Source: Parietaria judaica (lineage: Eukaryota > Streptophyta > Magnoliopsida > Rosales > Urticaceae). From it: a stretch of DNA of 64,000 nucleotides. Location of the stretch: positions 10,492,606 to 10,556,605 of the forward strand of contig OX940865.1 of assembly GCA_954871525.1 (NCBI GenBank), in the 5' to 3' direction. Both the position numbers and the translations under genes were made by a program. The notes below the pieces were generated by a model that made no database searches, was not told where the DNA came from, and saw only the letters and a program-made list of their open reading frames with translations. Positions within the stretch are counted from its first letter, which is position 1, and the number at the start of each line of letters is the position of its first letter. Shown piece after piece: positions 13,081 to 24,794 of this stretch.

Positions 13081-16000
13081 ATGGAGGAGACCGACAAGAA
13101 ATCTGCGATCGTGACCAAGATCGGAGAGAAGGCACCGATCGATGATCCTCTCAGCATATACTATCTGCATCCTTCAGATAGCACAGGAGCTGTGCTTGTT
13201 TCTCAACCTCTCAATGGCGACAATTACGCCACCTGGTCCAGGTCAGTGCTCATCGCTTTGTCTGTGAAGAACAAAATTGGTTTCGTTGATGGTTCTGTGC
13301 CAAAGCCATGCGAAGAAGACGACAGGCTGATCAACTCGTGGATCCGCAACAATAACGTCGTGGTGGCTTGGCTTCTCAACTCGGTTTCCAAGGAGATTGC
13401 GAAATCAATCCTGTTTGGAGACACTGCAGCGCAGATTTGGACGGATCTGCGAGAAAGATTCAGACAAAGTAATGGCCCTAGAATCTTTGAATTGAGGCGT
13501 GATTTAGCGAATCTGAGACAAGGTCAAGATTCCATTTCTACATTCTTTACTAAGCTGAAGGCGATTTGGGATGAGCTCAACGACTTCAAGCCTCGATGTG
13601 ATTCAAAAGCCTGCAACGAGTTCTACAATACAGAGTATGGAATGAAATTCCTAATGGGGCTTAATGACACGTACACCGGAATCCGAGGTCAGCTTCTTCT
13701 CATGGATCCCATTCCTCCAATAAACAAGATCTTTGCACTGGTTGTTCAAGAGGAAAGGCAGAGATCAATAGGATCTGAGGTTCATGTTGTTGACACTACA
13801 AGCAATATGGCAATGGCCATGAGAGAGGACATGAATCCGAGGAGACAGTTCAAGCCAAAAGAGAGACCGTTTTGCACACATTGCAAAATGACTGGCCATA
13901 CAATCGAGAGATGTTACAAGCTCCACGGTTATCCTCCAGGAATGCAACAGAGATTCAAGGCTCAAAGCAATTCTGTAAATGTCAAATCTAAGAATGAGGA
14001 GCACGATGGAGTAATGGACAATCTTTCGGATTCACAGTGCCATAAGTTGATTGGTCTACTCACCAATCACATGAAGAACTCCGGGAAGGCGACGGGATCC
14101 AATGCAACAGTGAACCTAGCAACCTTCACCACAGGTTCTTTAAATTATATGCGTGCTGTTAATAGTCATCTTGATCTCTATAATGCTTGGATAATTGACT
14201 CGGGAGCTACAAAACATATTTGTAACAGAAAGAATAATTTTTCAAATCTTAAAGTTTTAACTAACTCAACTGTCACTCTCCCTAATGAGGAGATTATCCC
14301 TGTACATTATTATGGTGATGTGATCATTAATTCTAAAATTACTCTTCATAATGTTCTGTATATTCCAACTTTCAAGTTCAGCTTATTGTCGGTTAGGACT
14401 TTGACCACACATTCAGGTGGTCGGGTCATATTTACTGACAATTTGTGTGTTATCCAGGATCATATGTTGATCAAGGAGATTGGCAGGGGTAGTGTTCGAG
14501 ATGAGCTCTACATCTTGGATATAAATAAATCTGTTTTTCCTATTTCCAGTTGTAATAAAGTGTCAGCTACTCTATGACACTCTAGATTAGGTCATGCTTC
14601 TCAGAAAGCTTTAGCTCCTCTCAAGAGCAGTCTTAGCTTTACTGATAATAAGAACGAGGAACCATGTTACATTTGCCCTTTGGCCAAACAGAAAAGACTC
14701 CCTTTCGTTTCAATTGGTCACTTTTGTAATGAACCTCTTGAATTAATTCACTGTGACATATGGGGCCCTTTTCATCAAAGGTCTCATAATGGCTATAGAT
14801 TTTTCCTTACCCTTGTTGATGATCATACGAGGTTCACATGGACTTTTCTTATGACTAGTAAATCTGATGTTCATACCATTCTGCCTAAATATACTGCAAT
14901 GGTTGAACGGAAATTTGATAAACAGATTAAGAGTTTTAGATCTGATAATGCTAATGAATTGACCTTTATAGAGTACTTTTCTAAACTTGGCATATTACAT
15001 CAGTTTTCTTGTGTTGAGAGTCCACAACAGAATTCCGTTGCTGAAAGGAAACATCAGCACTTGCTTAACGTGGCACGGGCATTATTCTTCCAAGCTAAGG
15101 TACCCTTGCATTTCTGGTCTGATTGTCTTTTAACTGCCACTTACTTAATAAATAGGACCCCGACTTCAACTTTGCAAAATAAATGCCCATATGAAGTTCT
15201 GTACAATAAGTCCTTTAATTACAATTTTTTGCGAAACTTTGGCTGTTTAGCCTTTGCCTCTACTTTGCATGCTCACCGGACCAAGTTTAATGCTAGAGCT
15301 AGAAAATGTGCCTTTATGGGATATGCACCTGGTTATAAGGGATATCGACTATATGATCTTGATAAGAAGAATTTTTTTATTTCCCGGGATGTAATTTTTC
15401 ATGAAAATACATTTCCTTTTCATCAAGATCATATAAATGAATCCTTGCACAATCCCTTTGATGACATTGTTTTACCTTCCATGGCTGAAGATATTTTAGC
15501 TCATTCTGTTCCTGAAGATATTGATTGTACAAATATGCCTGAAACAACACATTCTCCTATTAATTCCAATTCTGACGATTATACCCCTATGGAACATATT
15601 GAAGATACTGTCACTTCTGAGTCTGATAACATGTTAACCACTAGGCGATCTAGCAGGGAAACCCGTGTTCCCGGCTATTTGAAAGATTATAAGTGTAGTA
15701 ATATTATTTTTAACACTAAAACATTCACCTCTCCTCATAGTATTAATTCTGTTATCAGTTATGACAAATTGTCAGATTCTTACAAACATTTTGTTCTTTC
15801 TTGTACTCTTGATGCTGAGCCTCAATTTTTCCATCAAGCTTATAAGTTTGATCATTGGAGAAAGGCTATGACAGAAGAATTAGATGCCATGGTGTTAAAT
15901 AATACCTGGACCATTTTACCCATCCCTAGTGATAAGAAGGCCATAGGTTGCAGATGGGTGTATAAGAATAAATTTAATTCTGATGGCACCCTTGCACGTC

Positions 16001-17373
16001 GAAAGGCTAGATTAGTAGCTAAGGGGTACAATCAAAAGGAGGGTATTGATTATATTGACACTTTCTCTCCGGTTGCTAAATTAGTAACTGTCAAATTACT
16101 TCTTGCTCTTGCTGCTCAAAATAATTGGCATTTAGCCCAGTTAGATATTAACAATGCTTTCCTTAATGGGGATCTTGAAGAGGAAGTTTTTATGACTTTG
16201 CCTCCCGGTTATACCCCCCCTGTAAGTACTGATCCATCTCAAAAGCTTGTTTGCAAATTAAATAAATCCATTTATGGACTTAAACAAGCTTCTCGCCAAT
16301 GGAATCTGAAGTTTACTCATATTATTACTAAATTGGGTTTTGAGCAATCCAAGAGTGATTACTCTCTTTTTACCAAAGGTTCAGGTGATAAATTCGTTGC
16401 TTTACTTCTGTATGTGGATGACATTATCATTTCTGGTCCCCAATTACATGTCATAGATTCTGTTAAAAGGGATCTTGCCAGTTGTTTCAAATTACGTGAT
16501 CTAGGTGAGCTCAAATATTTCCTCGGTTTAGAAATTGCAAGAAATAAAACCGGGATCAATGTCTCACAACGGCTTTATACTTTACAATTATTAACTGATT
16601 TTGAGTTTCTTGATTCCAAGCCCGTAAAGACTCCTATGGAGCCTAATGTATCTCTTGGTTCAGATTCAGGGGAGTTACTTGCTGATATTACTCCATATAG
16701 ACGCCTCATTGGAAGGCTACTTTATTTGACTATCACAAGACCCGATATTACTTACTCTGTCAATTTTCTTAGTCAATTTCTTGCAGCTCCAGCAGATGCA
16801 CATATGAAGGCCGCTCATAGGCTTCTTCGTTATTTAAAAGGTCAGCCAGGACTGGGATTATTTTATGCTTCTCATTCTGATAACACAGGTCTTAAGGCAT
16901 ATTCCGATGCAGACTGGGCAACGTGCCCGGACACAAGAAGATCCACCACAGGTTTTTGTGTCTTTTTCAATAATGCATTAATTTCCTGGAAATCTAAGAA
17001 GCAAAAGACTGTTTCCCGATCCTCAGCTGAGTCTGAATATCGTGCTTTAGCTTCCACATCCACAGAAATCATTTGGATCGTGCAATTATTGAAAAATTTT
17101 CATATTCCACATCTGCCCTTGCCTGCTATATTTTGTGATAATCAAGCTGCCATACATATTGCATCTAATCCTACGTTCCATGAAAGAACTAAACATATTG
17201 AAATTGACTTGCATTTTGTTCGTGATCTTCTTAAGTCTCAAACCTTGAAACTTTTACCGGTTAGGACCAATGCTCAGTTAGCTGATATTTTTACCAATCC
17301 ATTAACTTTTCCTGTTCTTTTTAACCTTCTTTCCAAGATGTCACTGCTTAACATTTATGCAGTAACATCTTGA
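13081..17373 (+). pseudogene. Copia gag-pol polyprotein, one in-frame stop
   Basis: One frame of 1430 codons interrupted only by TGA at 14575-14577. Domains in order: a UBN2-type gag; a zinc knuckle CTHCKMTGHTIERC near residue 265; an aspartic protease with DSGA near 372; the GAG-pre-integrase motif, where the stop falls in the expected Trp of the LWHxRLGH motif (the frame reads TL-stop-HSRLGHAS); an integrase with FRSDNANE near 619 and ESPQQNSVAERKHQ; reverse transcriptase from GCRWVYKNKFNSDG to YVDD near 1110; RNase H with SDADWA near 1274 and SRSSAESEYRAL. The stop splits the polyprotein into a 498-aa gag-protease part and a downstream part whose first ATG is 14680. With that stop, pol cannot be made by simple translation; readthrough is possible but not shown. 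Confidence 0.95.
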
Positions 17374-17380
17374 GGGGGTG
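17372..17380 (+). other. polypurine tract
   Basis: GAGGGGGTG lies just before the 3' LTR, where plus-strand DNA synthesis would start in Copia elements. Confidence 0.75.
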
Positions 17381-17733
17381 TATTAAACTATCAGCTTTAT
17401 GCCATGTTATTATTCATTTTTCTATTATTTACAACTAACGACTAATCCTGTTTTTTGTCTCTGTGTTTTAAGTTGTCGTTTACTTTTATTTGTTGTAATG
17501 TCGTTTGATAGAAAAGGGTCGTTTAGCTCTGTCGTTTACTATGAGCTATTGAGTCGTTTTATAAGACTCCATTATAAAGCTCCAACGGTAATATGATTAG
17601 AAGCAAAACGACACCAATGATTAGCTATAAATACTGATCATTATAGGTGTACTCAAGAATTCAGTTTTAATAAAAAAGAGGAATCCTTTCTTTCTCATCT
17701 TCTCCTTCCCGATTGGGAATTCTCAGCTCAATA
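17381..17733 (+). repeat. 3' LTR of the Copia element
   Basis: 353 bp, TATTAAAC to CTCAATA, almost identical to the 5' LTR. It is followed by the target duplication CTTTT. Confidence 0.93.
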
Positions 17734-17738
17734 CTTTT

Positions 17739-18072
17739 GGCCCTTTTATTACAGAGATGTGGGGCTTTCGTCTTTTTATTTTAAATAAAAATAGCATAAG
17801 AATCATTGAACTTTTAATTTTAAACAAAATAAATATTTAGAGTTTTAAATCAATGATATTTTTGTTATTTTTGCAAATAACAATTTTAAAATATTATTGT
17901 TACTTTTTCATAAAGATTTTTTTACCCAAATAAAATACACAGTTAAATCATAAAGATAATGCCTTTTTTGCTAATTCTTAAACTGATAGGCCAAATTTAT
18001 ACTAAATTATTAAAAAACATATATATCTTAAACATAGGTTATTTTAAGACAATTTGGCCATGAATGCAAATT

Positions 18073-18150
<78 letters not shown>

Positions 18151-18315
18151 AAGCAGTCAATAATTCTATTTTTTGAGGAGTAACTAATACATTATTTTCG
18201 TATCGAATTTATTTTGATAATGATAATGATGATTGATAATCTGATCAATACATTATACCTTTAATAGAACCAGTTTTTTTTTTTTTCATTCTTCAGTTGT
18301 TTTTGCTCCCGAGAC
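17739..18315. other. intergenic with long (TA)n tract
   Basis: AT-rich. An almost pure (TA)n microsatellite spans about 18077-18144. No gene. Confidence 0.6.
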
Positions 18316-18323
18316 GTGGATAT

Positions 18324-18986
18324 CTAGTGGTTGCTAAGATAGCCTAGTGGTAATTCCTAGGGCTGTAACGAAAACCCGGTATTCGGTTTTAAAATACGTA
18401 TCCGAATCCGAATCCGGATTTAAAACCGGATACGGATAAGGGTTTTGTTATTTAAAAATCCGAATACCCGTATCCGGTTGAAAACCCGGTTTATTTAATT
18501 TTTTATTTTTTTAATTCAATTTTCAGGGTTACTCAAGTCTTAATAGTCAATACTCAGTAGGGATACCCGTACGGTTTTTTTGGTGGTTGTTAGTTGAGAA
18601 AATGTCAAGTTGTCAACATATGTACGGTTTTTATGGTGGTTGAGAAATGAGACATACGTTTTAATTTTATTTTATTTTTCTATATTGGATCCGGATAGAA
18701 TTCCGGATACCCGGATAATATATGAATCCGGGTTTTAAAACCCGGATACGGGTAATTAAACAAGGTTTTGAAAATAGGTATCCGAATTTTCGGGTATCCA
18801 TATTTCCAGATCCGGATACTGGGTAGTGATTTTCGGATACCTGAAAAACCGGATCCGATATGTGTAGTTCAAAAAAAACCGGATATTCGCTCCGGTTACA
18901 GCCCTAGTACTAATTCCACACTACCTCCAAAGTGGAGGTTGTGGGTTCAATCCCTAATGCAACAACAGTTGCCTTAAAAAAAAGAA
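18324..18986 (+). mobile_element. tRNA-derived SINE interrupted by a hAT-like element
   Basis: A pol III A box (tagcctagtggtaa, 18340-18353) and B box (ggttcaatccc, 18944-18954) are separated by a 0.55-kb insertion. Without it the SINE would be about 110 bp. The 3' end is A-rich (gccttaaaaaaaagaa). The flanks GTGGATAT at 18316-18323 and 18987-18994 form the target duplication. Box order and spacing after removing the insert fit plant tRNA-derived SINEs. Confidence 0.65.
18358..18906. mobile_element. hAT-like non-autonomous element inside the SINE
   Basis: Starts TAGGGCTGTAAC and ends GTTACAGCCCTA, perfect inverted ends. The interior is CCGGATAC/ATCCGAAT words like those of the element at 1168. 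The left flank gtaattcc and the right sequence (ctaattcc, a few bases beyond the end) suggest an imperfect 8-bp duplication. Confidence 0.65.
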
Positions 18987-18994
18987 GTGGATAT

Positions 18995-20040
18995 TATATT
19001 TATTTATTTATTTAAAAACACAACCGAATCCTCAATTTCAAAGTGTCATACTCATTTGGTTGGAAGTGTCATACTCAACACAACCGAACTATTTCCTGAT
19101 AAGCAGTGTTAATCTAATTAGTTTCTCCAATTATCTAATTAATTAGATCAAGTCTTGGTAAAACTGAATTTACCCGACTTTGTTTGTTTGTTTTTTTCAG
19201 ACCGCTGCTACTTTTTGGGCTTGCTCAAACAAGGCCCAGTCGACCTAGACTGGGGCTCCATTTTGGAAAAGCCCAGTTTCTGCAACCATGTACAAGCCGG
19301 CCAGTACTTAGTTTTTTGCTAGTTATTTATATATAATTTTAGAAAGAAATCCAATATTCAACACCCTTTTCTAACTATTACTTTAACGATTAAAAATTGG
19401 GAATTTTTAATTGGGAAGAAAAAAAAAATTAAAGTCAAGCTTAAATTAACACATTAAATTAACACATTAAAGTAAAGCTCAAGTAAAACCATAATAAATA
19501 AAACTAAAAACAGGATAACCTCACCCAATCCAGATAAATACTAAAAACCGGAGTAGAAACCAAAAACCCGGCCAACCCGGCTTTTGAAAGCCTCACCCAA
19601 TCCAGGTTATCCTGTTTTTTGGTTATTTGTAAGGACTCATTTTCGGGCCAAAACATTCACCTAAGTCTTCCCAAAAGACACAGTTGGTGTTAAGGCTGAG
19701 AACAAAATCTCAGTCTTCAGTTATGTTAGATAATCATTGATCATCTCTATAAAATTATAAAGAGATTCATTCTCTATTGATTCCCAGTAAATTCCAATCT
19801 TGAACATAGTAAGCACAATCTATAAACCAAGATCTTGCTTCAATTACATTTCCAGATCGACGACAGCCCTCGAACAGTCTTATGTCAGAAGCTAATACAA
19901 ACCCTAACCAGCTTTCATAGGAAACGATCTCTCCGACGAGATAAATACTGAATATATATTATAGCCATCAGCAAAAGCATTAATTAATATATTTATAGAA
20001 TAGAATTACCACCCATCAGATTGTATAGGATTAAAGCTGG
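18995..20040. other. 3' flank of the OB-fold gene
   Basis: AT-rich. It contains a small inverted pair, caggataacc (about 19512) and ggttatcctg (about 19603), around repeated TCACCCAATCC words. The part next to 20040 is the probable 3' UTR of the minus-strand gene. No other exon. Confidence 0.4.
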
Positions 20041-21780
20041 TCATTCCTCAACGACGTTCACGAGCTCGTACTCGATGAGAGACAGGTTGTTATCCTCCTT
20101 GACGACGAACTGTGCAGGCTCGGTGACCTCGACACGCCCCCACTTGTCAACGCTCAGCCTCATCGACCCCTTGAACATGTCGATCTTTGCATTGCGGAGG
20201 ATTATAGTCGAACCGGGCTTCGTCAGATCAACTGCTTAGGGTTGACAAGACCAAATACACAGTAAGTAACAACAGAGTTGATTGATCTAACACTTGTAAC
20301 TCCGTTGTACGAAATATTCAACCCAGATATTTTTCAAGACTTATGTCCGGAAATTAAAATTGAGTAAGTCCCGCTGAATAACCATTTTAGTGCAGAGTTG
20401 TCCGTCTTTCTAGAAGAATTGGCACCGAAATGAAATTCAGACAGAAAATTGCACTTTAATGATGATTTCAGGGGCAAAACATCCTAGTAAAGTAAATTCA
20501 GGGGGATTTCCGCTAACTACCCATTAAAATATGTTGAGAGGTACATGGTGTGACCTCATAAAGATTTATGAAGAGAAGACATTTCTATAAATCACTAAAA
20601 GAGATTTCATACTAGCAATGACCAAGGAACAAAAATAGAATAGTAAAAATAGCTCAGTATCGGAAAGTAGAGGTTGATAATATAATCTAATCGAAGCCAG
20701 TTTGAAAAAGCTTTCCTTAAACTTTTTATTAGTAGAGTTTTTCAATTGAACATCCTTAGCAGAAGTTCCCAGTCTAACTCTCGGAATAGAGACCGGGGTA
20801 TTGATTATTGGTTCAGTCCTAACCATCCTAATTGAAACATTTTAGCTCCATTACTGACAATTGACTAAGCCGCTCGAGGTTACAATACGATCTGGAAAAC
20901 ATGATTTGATTAAACAAAGAACTTGAGAATTACCAACACGAGGACTACTAAATATTTTATTCCCGCAACATTAACCAAACAGCCAAAGCTCTCAACAAAC
21001 AAAACATAACACAGCCGAAGCCCTAGGCGTTCACATTTATCACTTAAAAGACGTAAATGGACATAACATAAACAACTTAAAGACTGACTTGCCCTTCCTT
21101 CAGCGATACACCTCGCGTCTAACCAGAACATTCATCTTACTGGAGCAACACTCACCTTAAGCTTAGTATGTCAATGATTTCATGAAAAGCCCTAAATCTC
21201 AAACATCTTGTCTCAACCCCCACACCCGAAGAAACAGAAAATATATGCACAAATGGTAGGAAAATCAAAAGGGGAGAAGTGTTAGGTCTTGTTACGTGTT
21301 ACGACCACAAAACAAGGAATTATAGAATGTCCAATCTCATTCATAAGATTGAAATTATCCCCCAAAAACATATATACAAAGATCAAGTACATAAAGCGTT
21401 CACAAAAGAGCACTCTTTGTATTAACGAATAGAACAATCCTCGAGAATCAATTTGAGCATTTCAGAATCATGTAAACGAAAAGAAAAATCGGAATCGAAA
21501 AGCCGAAAGAGAACGGACCTTGATCGTTCCTGGCGGTGAAGACGATGGTGGCGGTCTCGTCTCCGATGAGGCACTCAGAAATCCGCGTCTGACGGAGGTG
21601 CTGCGAGACCGAGCGGCCCTTCTGCAAGACGGCGTTGCAGCTGAGAACCTTGGCGACGAGAGTGTGGCCGGAGGTTCCAGGCTTGAGCTGGTCGACCTTG
21701 GTGAAGACCGGCTTCCTCAGGCCCGGCTTCGCAGTGCTCTGCTCCGGTGGAGCCTCCGTCGCCGTCGCCGTCGTGGCCAT
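20041..21780 (-). CDS. OB-fold nucleic-acid-binding protein (At4g28440-like), two exons
   Basis: Exon 1 is 21519-21780 and exon 2 is 20041-20231; the intron is 1287 bp with donor AAG|gtccgt and acceptor taagcag, phase 1. The 150-aa product begins MATTATATEAPPEQ, then KPVFTKVDQLKPGTSGHTLV and ECLIGDETATIVFTARNDQ, continuing in exon 2 with VDLTKPGSTIILRNAKIDMF, MRLSVDKWGRVEV and the end YELVNVVEE. This is the single OB-fold of the plant family related to SOSS-B/RPA-like single-strand-binding proteins, expected to bind single-stranded nucleic acid. Function in plants is not well defined. Length and exon structure look complete. The Ala/Thr-rich N-terminus is variable in the family. Confidence 0.92.
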
Positions 21781-22728
21781 GGATGAGCAGCCTTGCTAAA
21801 CCCTAGGATTAGAGAGCGAGTGATCGAAATCCAAAAGCTGTTGGTTCACTCTGAGATTAGAAGTCGCGTTCGTTAGGGTTTTAAAACGCTGAGTTCTTAG
21901 CACGATGTCGAGTCATTACTATTTTGGGAACTGAAGAGCCTTTTATTTTAAATACATTCTTAATTATTTTTTATAATTACAAGGGAAATTCGCGGTAAAT
22001 ATACTCAATGTTTGGTCAAACAAGGAAGAAGACATAGGTCTAAAATTTAAAAATGGCGGTAATAATACCTAAAATTACATAAAGAGGATTGATTATGTTT
22101 TTCCAGCCAAAAAACGTTAAACTCCGATAGTCAACGCTCTGTGGCGTTTGGTTGACTTGAGAATATATATGCCACTAAAAACACTTAATTCTATATCGAA
22201 TCATTTTTAAACGACTTGAGTATATATGCCAATATTAACCCTTTTTTTTATACATAAGTACCCAATCGATTGTGTACCAAGTGTGCCTACGTATTTTGAA
22301 TCTCTATTTTTCGCGACAATAGTACATTAAAGCTACAAAAACAGTGTTAATATCCAATTCCATCCGTGCTGAGTTTATGTATGTCAATTGAGGCACAAAT
22401 GTACATCATTCATAAGTATTGTGCTTCCCCCAAAATTCTAAAAAATAAAAATATAACATACCTTTTTTTCCGGGTGAAATGTAATGTATTTTAGTTAGTT
22501 TTTTTTTAAAGGGAACTACAACAATAATAGTGATAAATAGAGTACTTTATTGCTAATTCATCTATTTAAATGTGATGCTAAGTATTTTGGAGGCTAATTA
22601 AGCTTAACTAAGGGAGAAAATGTTATTTATTAAAATAAAAATAAAAATGTGAATGTAAAAAAAAATTGGTTAAATTTGAATGTTTTTCCAAATTTTTGGG
22701 TCAATACAACACTATTGTGATCATTTGA
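21781..22728. other. promoter side of the OB-fold gene, then repeat-like DNA
   Basis: The first 120 bp hold the 5' UTR of the minus-strand gene. At 21990-22210 the sequence (gcggtaaatatactcaatgt) resembles parts of 43020-43160 and 35725-35800, suggesting a shared, decayed MULE-type repeat. No genes. Confidence 0.4.
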
Positions 22729-23190
22729 GTTAGGGGTATGCAAAATAACCACTAACCGGATTTTAAAACCGTAACAAAAAACTATCCAGTTTAAAATAAC
22801 CGTAATCGAATTCTTTTGAAAAATATGTTAAGGTTAATCATATATGAATTCAAACATGATAAGGTTATAGGGTGTTTATTTTTCAAAACATATTATTTTT
22901 GTAACCAGTTTAAATATTATTTTTTTATTTAAAATTTTTAGAATTAAGTAAAGTAGGGTTACTTCTCTCTGGTGATCGAATTGTTGTACTATAAATTTTG
23001 TTTTTTTAATTGTTGATGTATTGGACCAACATGTTTCTTTTGGACTGAGTTGTTTTATTTGCGATTTATTCTGAACCGGTATGTATTATCATTTGGACCG
23101 AATGCTTTATTGTTGCGATTAAATGTGTTGAATGTTATATTACAAAAAAGGTTAAGGTTATCAAACAAGTTAATCAAATTTTAATAGCCG
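22729..23190 (+). repeat. dispersed hAT-like repeat, copy A
   Basis: Begins taggggtatgcaaaataacc, a hAT-like end, and contains aaccggattttaaaaccg. A long stretch (ggaccaacatgtttctttt to gatta aatgtgttgaatgt) matches, in inverse orientation, 27950-28420. The far end is not clear. Confidence 0.45.
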
Positions 23191-23210
23191 GTAATTAGGT
23201 GATTGATATA

Positions 23211-24015
23211 TGTTGTCGCCGGAACTTTGTGGTTGCTGCGATCAAGCCAAACTTCGATACCTGCAAAACAAAGGTTAGGAAAAAATCCAGGAAGGCTGAG
23301 TCGCGGACTAGGTCGTTCTCTTTAAGGTGTTTCACGACTCTGCCTCGATGCTCGCAGTTCGTGAATGCCCCATCACCCCAGGTCAAAATAGCCCAGATCT
23401 TTTCTATCTCGACCGACACCGTGCACTCGGTATCGATCGGAATCACTCAAACCCTCGAAATATTTTACTCGGAATACTGTATATAGCTCTGCGAATTGAG
23501 ATTTCAAAAACGAGATCCAGAGCTCTGTATTTATAGCTGAGTAAAATGTTTACGTTATGAAAATAACATTCAGAAAAATAACGGGAAGAAAAGAACGTGG
23601 AGAGAAAATGGGGTTCGTGGACTGACCAAACCAAAAACGCGTAAGACTGAATCTTTTCCACGTCAGAAAATAATTTTTGCAATAATTAATTTCGGCAAAA
23701 GTAATTAAAGTTTTAATTTCGGTAAAATTATGATTGCACCAGAATACTCAACACACACACGCACGCACCACACCACACCGCGCCTAGTCCAGCCGGTCGG
23801 ATGGCTGCGGCGCGCGCTTGTGTGGTAGACCGCTGGTGCATTTGAGTGAGTCCTCTCCCTTCCACAAAATTGTGTGATCCAAATGCCTAAGGCTCAATCC
23901 TTTGGTATATAAACCATTCCAAACTCTTGTCTCCAACCCATGTGAGACTCTATGTGAAAGAGAGGTATACAATGCAAGCATAAAAATTTCATTGCTTGTA
24001 ATACAAGTTCCAACA
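23211..24015 (-). mobile_element. solo LTR, Copia (Tork-like)
   Basis: 805 bp. On the minus strand it starts TGTTGGAACTTGTATTAC and ends CGGCGACAACA, canonical TG...CA ends. The 5-bp target duplication ATATA is perfect at 23206-23210 and 24016-24020. A TATA box (gctataaataca, minus strand, near 23533) sits mid-LTR. No internal region or second LTR is present, so it arose by LTR-LTR recombination. The short frames inside are not genes. Confidence 0.85.
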
Positions 24016-24020
24016 ATATA

Positions 24021-24788
24021 CACAAAAAGCAGGAACCCTAAATATGGACAGCAATCACTGTTTTGACAAGCGAACCCATAAAACTAAAACTCTTTTCATT
24101 TAATTATCATCTTTATCGAATTCTCTACTCTTTTACAATACAACTTCATAAGAAACCCTAGCTTCCGATTATTTTTAAGCAAAAATAAAATAAAAATAAA
24201 CCAAAATCAACCTTTACCTTGATACTCTGAGAGAGGCTTAAGTATTTAGGCAATTTTTCAAAGCAATTAAGCCAATGCCAAAAGGAATTTTATTGCTGTC
24301 GATTGGTTAATGTTTTGTTATTGATGATGATCGAATATTTGATGATTGGAATTTAATGGCGTCAAGTTTGTACACTTGATATGTAGGGAAAAAGAACTAG
24401 CTTCCGATTATTTTTAATCAAAAATAAAGAAATCAAACTCAACCTTTACCTTGAAACTGAGTGTGAGTAAGAGAGAGAGAGGCTTATATAATTCGTAGTC
24501 CAAGAGAGACAGAATTATGGGCTTGCGTGTGTTCCAAGATAAGTATTTATCTATATTATGCGTCAATATCTTCAGAATTGTGTTTTTAATTTTAAAGATA
24601 ATATCCTATGATATTCTTTCATTTGTTTATGATAATCATTGATAATTCGTAATTGTTTATCTACTACCTAAATATAATATAAAGGGGGAAATAATATATA
24701 TAGGGACAAAGATGTAATATATAGTCATTTTTTAAAATTACAAAAGTTTTTGGTCATGGCGTGTGTTGCAAGTAACAGGGAGAAGAAT
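24021..24788. other. intergenic with a direct repeat
   Basis: A stretch reading agcttccgattatttttaa, then ccaaaatcaacctttacctt-type sequence, occurs at about 24159-24240 and again at about 24400-24490. This looks like a local duplication. No supported exon. Confidence 0.4.
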
Positions 24789-24794
24789 TCTCAC

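Larger units (their letters stand above)
12636..17733 (+). mobile_element. near-complete Ty1/Copia retrotransposon
   Basis: A 5.1-kb element with two LTRs of about 355 bp, a primer-binding site, one long gag-pol frame and a polypurine tract. It is flanked by the 5-bp duplication CTTTT (12631-12635 and 17734-17738). The LTRs differ by one substitution (near 12841/17586) plus one small block (acatttttc versus agaattc), so insertion is recent. The ends are unusual: TATT at the start and AATA at the end instead of TG/CA. The coding frame has one nonsense codon. Confidence 0.95.

Noticed and set aside
19512..19615. Small inverted pair around TCACCCAATCC words
   Set aside because: Too short and isolated to call a transposon or regulatory structure.
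20566..21131. Minus-strand frames of 73-86 codons
   Set aside because: They are inside the OB-fold gene's intron and show no coding character or splice support.
23195..23682. Several 60-95-codon frames on both strands
   Set aside because: They lie wholly inside the solo LTR 23211-24015, which has canonical ends and a target duplication.
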